Below are positions 53,452-55,267 of a stretch of DNA of 55,267 bases, one piece after another. Position numbers and translations under genes: made by a program. Below the pieces are notes generated by a model. The model did not search any database. It was given only the letters and a program-made list of their open reading frames with translations, and was not told where the DNA came from. The DNA comes from JADKIH01 sp043747595 (GTDB lineage Bacteria; Bacteroidota; Bacteroidia; AKYH767-A; 2013-40CM-41-45): the NCBI GenBank assembly GCA_043747595.1, contig JAYTOX010000035.1, positions 1 to 55,267 of the forward strand, written 5' to 3'. Every line of letters starts with the position of its first letter. Position 1 is the first letter of the stretch.

Positions 53452-54553
53452 ATTGCATTTAGCTTTTGTTATCGGTTCCATGCGATTTGGCGGCGCGGAA
53501 CGTGCGGTTTTAAATTTGGTAAATTCACTCAGCAAGAAAGGACATAAAATTGATTTGATAATGATTTCTGCTAAAGGAGAATTTATTTCTTTGGTTAGTA
53601 AAGATGTTAGAAATGTTGATTTGAATTCTTCGAAATCGATTTATGCAAATAAAAAATTTTCGAAATATTTGAGTGAAAATAATCCGGATATTGTTGTTGC
53701 CTTTCAAAATCATGTGCAATTAATGGTTTTAATTTCAGCCTTATTTTGGAAGTATAAAGGAAAGATTGTTTTAAATGAGCAAAGCACATTTTCTCAGAAC
53801 AACAATGGCTTTAAAGGACTTTTGCAAAAGGTATTAAGTGGATTAATTTTTTCTAGAGCTGATAAAATTATTGCCGTTTCAAATGGTGTAATGTTTGACC
53901 TGATTAAAAATTTTCCAAAACTAAAAGATAGAATGGAAGTAATCTATAACCCCATTGAAGGTTGGGACGTAAAAATTCCAATGAAAAGTATTCCAAGTCA
54001 TCCTTTTTTTGGAAAAGATAAAAAAGTCATAGTTGCCGCCGGTCGATTAACAAAAAGCAAAAATTTTGAATTGCTTTTGCAAGCGTTTAGAATAGTTAAT
54101 CATTCTAATGATTATTATCTTTTGATCTTGGGTGAAGGAGAAGAGAGAAATAATTTATTGTCACTTGCAAAAAATATAGGAATTGAACAGTCTGTTTCTT
54201 TTCCAGGTTTTGTAAGTGATCCACTAGCTTATTTTTCGAAGGCCGATTTATTTGTGTTAAGTTCCAATTATGAAGGATTGCCAGGTGTGTTAATAGAAGC
54301 TCTTTCGTGTGGTTGTAAAATTGTAAGTACCGATTGCAACTACGGACCCGCTGAAATTCTTGAAAATGGCAAATATGGAAAGTTGGTTCCAGTCAACAAT
54401 GTTCAGAAATTAGCTGAATCCATTAAAATAGCTTTAAATGAAAATGTTGATGCTACAATTTTGAGAAATCGTGCAAAGGATTTTAGCATCGAGACAATCG
54501 CTGAGCAATATCTCTTGTGTTTTGAAAAATTATTATTTACATCTGTTCGCTAG
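53444..54553 (+). CDS. Glycosyltransferase family 4-like, second locus
   Basis: From the ATG at 53444 (8-base overlap with the preceding stop) the product has 369 residues. MNKLHLAFVIGSMRFGGAERAVLNLVNSLSKKGH is the standard N-terminus of GT4 enzymes, with the GGAER loop. The C-terminal VIVAAGRLTKSKNFELLLQAF, LGEGEERNNL, FPGFVSDPLAYFSKADLFVLSSNYEGLPGVLIEALSCG is the donor domain with its conserved Glu. Starts at 53375 and 53438 exist in frame, but the first would add residues that do not fit the family. Confidence 0.92.
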   Translation: MNKLHLAFVIGSMRFGGAERAVLNLVNSLSKKGHKIDLIMISAKGEFISLVSKDVRNVDLNSSKSIYANKKFSKYLSENNPDIVVAFQNHVQLMVLISALFWKYKGKIVLNEQSTFSQNNNGFKGLLQKVLSGLIFSRADKIIAVSNGVMFDLIKNFPKLKDRMEVIYNPIEGWDVKIPMKSIPSHPFFGKDKKVIVAAGRLTKSKNFELLLQAFRIVNHSNDYYLLILGEGEERNNLLSLAKNIGIEQSVSFPGFVSDPLAYFSKADLFVLSSNYEGLPGVLIEALSCGCKIVSTDCNYGPAEILENGKYGKLVPVNNVQKLAESIKIALNENVDATILRNRAKDFSIETIAEQYLLCFEKLLFTSVR

Positions 54554-54587
54554 CGGAATTTTATTTGCATTAGTGAAATGAAAAATT

Positions 54588-55267
54588 ATGAAAAAGAAAA
54601 AGATCTTACTTATAGGCCCGTTACCATTACCTATGGGCGGTGTAAGTGTTCATGTGAGTCGATTGGCTAAAAAAATCAATGCTGCAAATGATTTTGAATG
54701 TGCAGTGTTCGATCCGGGAAAATTGGTTTTCATTAAGTCAGATGGTACTCGTTCTAATTTGCTTAATGGTTTTATTTATTTTGTCAGTTCTTTTATTGTT
54801 CACATCCATACTTCAGGGCACAGTAGATTATTAGTAGGTCGTATTTCAAAACTATTCACAAAAAAAATTATTTTCACTCAGCATAATTCTCGAGTTTCAA
54901 TTATTCGTTTTTTTAATCATTTAGTAAAATTGAGTGATGCTACAATTCTAGTTTGTAAAATTGAAGGCGTACTTAATAATGAAAAAATAAAAATTATTCC
55001 GGCTTTTATTCCTGAAACGGATCAACCAAAACTTGATGATAATTTATTGAGTCTAATCAAGCCTTTCTCAAAAGTGCTCTTGGCCATAGCAACTCATAAG
55101 GATGGTCGGCCGAGTTTGTACGATGGGAAAGACATTTATGGATTCGATGTTTTGTTAAAAGCATATCCCATTATTTTTCAAAAAGGAATGGTCTTGTTAT
55201 TAATTGATGTGAATGGTACAATGAAAAAAAAGTATGAAGAAGAAATTCTCAAATTGAATTTAAGTGG
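54588..55267 (+). CDS. Glycosyltransferase (GT-B), cut by the window end
   Basis: An open frame from the ATG at 54588 continues without a stop to the last base, giving 226 complete codons. It starts MKKKKILLIGPLPLPMGGVSVHVSRLAKKI, with the GGVSVH acceptor-side loop of GT4 glycosyltransferases, and continues with VHIHTSGHSRLLVGR and IIFTQHNSR. A stretch near the visible end (SKVLLAIATHKDGRPSLYDGKDIYGFDVLLKAY) reaches into the donor domain. It lies 34 bases after the preceding glycosyltransferase and belongs to the same operon. The rest of the gene lies beyond the window. Confidence 0.85.
   Translation, partial: MKKKKILLIGPLPLPMGGVSVHVSRLAKKINAANDFECAVFDPGKLVFIKSDGTRSNLLNGFIYFVSSFIVHIHTSGHSRLLVGRISKLFTKKIIFTQHNSRVSIIRFFNHLVKLSDATILVCKIEGVLNNEKIKIIPAFIPETDQPKLDDNLLSLIKPFSKVLLAIATHKDGRPSLYDGKDIYGFDVLLKAYPIIFQKGMVLLLIDVNGTMKKKYEEEILKLNLS

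Overview
The window looks like a chromosomal segment of an AT-rich member of the Bacteroidota, probably an environmental, gliding-type or T9SS-bearing lineage. The evidence is a full-length SprA/Sov type IX secretion translocon, two proteins with C-terminal T9SS sorting domains, an Omp28/TlpA/DUF6029 cluster, the conserved maeB-ruvA-sprA and gcvH-vanZ neighbourhood, a Bacteroidota-style dihydroorotase, and promoters that fit TTG-N19-TAnnTTTG. I cannot assign family or genus. No rRNA, tRNA, CRISPR array, insertion sequence or prophage is visible.

Region 1 (1-12.8 kb) is mostly housekeeping: the 3' part of an MFS transporter, tyrS, an NAD-dependent epimerase, a polyprenol-phosphate sugar transferase/dihydroorotase/DUF4296 lipoprotein operon, an RRM protein, a small outer-membrane protein, ruvB, an SPFH protein with a 51-residue ribbon-helix-helix partner, queG, ubiX, vanZ-like, gcvH, and a small secreted basic protein with KKDGTPDKRF repeats. 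Region 2 (12.9-23.5 kb, minus strand) holds sprA, ruvA and maeB. A 7-bp tandem repeat lies between ruvA and maeB.

Region 3 (23.6-30.2 kb) is a cell-envelope block. It has two T9SS cargo proteins, one with a thioredoxin-like CxxC, then a TlpA-like thioredoxin, a DUF6029 barrel, an Omp28-type lipoprotein with its own CxxC, and a second barrel. Three thioredoxin-like proteins and two barrels side by side suggest a thiol-disulfide module of the outer membrane or surface. Region 4 (30.4-33.8 kb) pairs deoC with a full aldehyde dehydrogenase and a catalytically incomplete 305-residue aldehyde dehydrogenase. The two together have the size and order of a two-domain ALDH16 enzyme split into two genes.

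Region 5 (33.8-55.3 kb) starts with sulfate activation (cysC, cysD, cysN, cysQ, with rlmF inserted). It runs into a surface-polysaccharide region containing a sulfotransferase, two flippases, two Wzy/WaaL-like polymerases or ligases, at least four glycosyltransferases, a GNAT acetyltransferase, a polysaccharide deacetylase, a RemB/Wzi-like outer-membrane protein and wecB/wecC. The simplest reading is a PAPS supply feeding a sulfotransferase that decorates a surface glycan, followed by a second locus that uses ManNAc/ManNAcA. The last glycosyltransferase runs off the window.

Several genes (tyrS, the epimerase, the RRM gene, ruvB, cysD) have a near-consensus -7 box that ends only 4-8 bases before the start codon, so they may be transcribed with no leader or a very short one.
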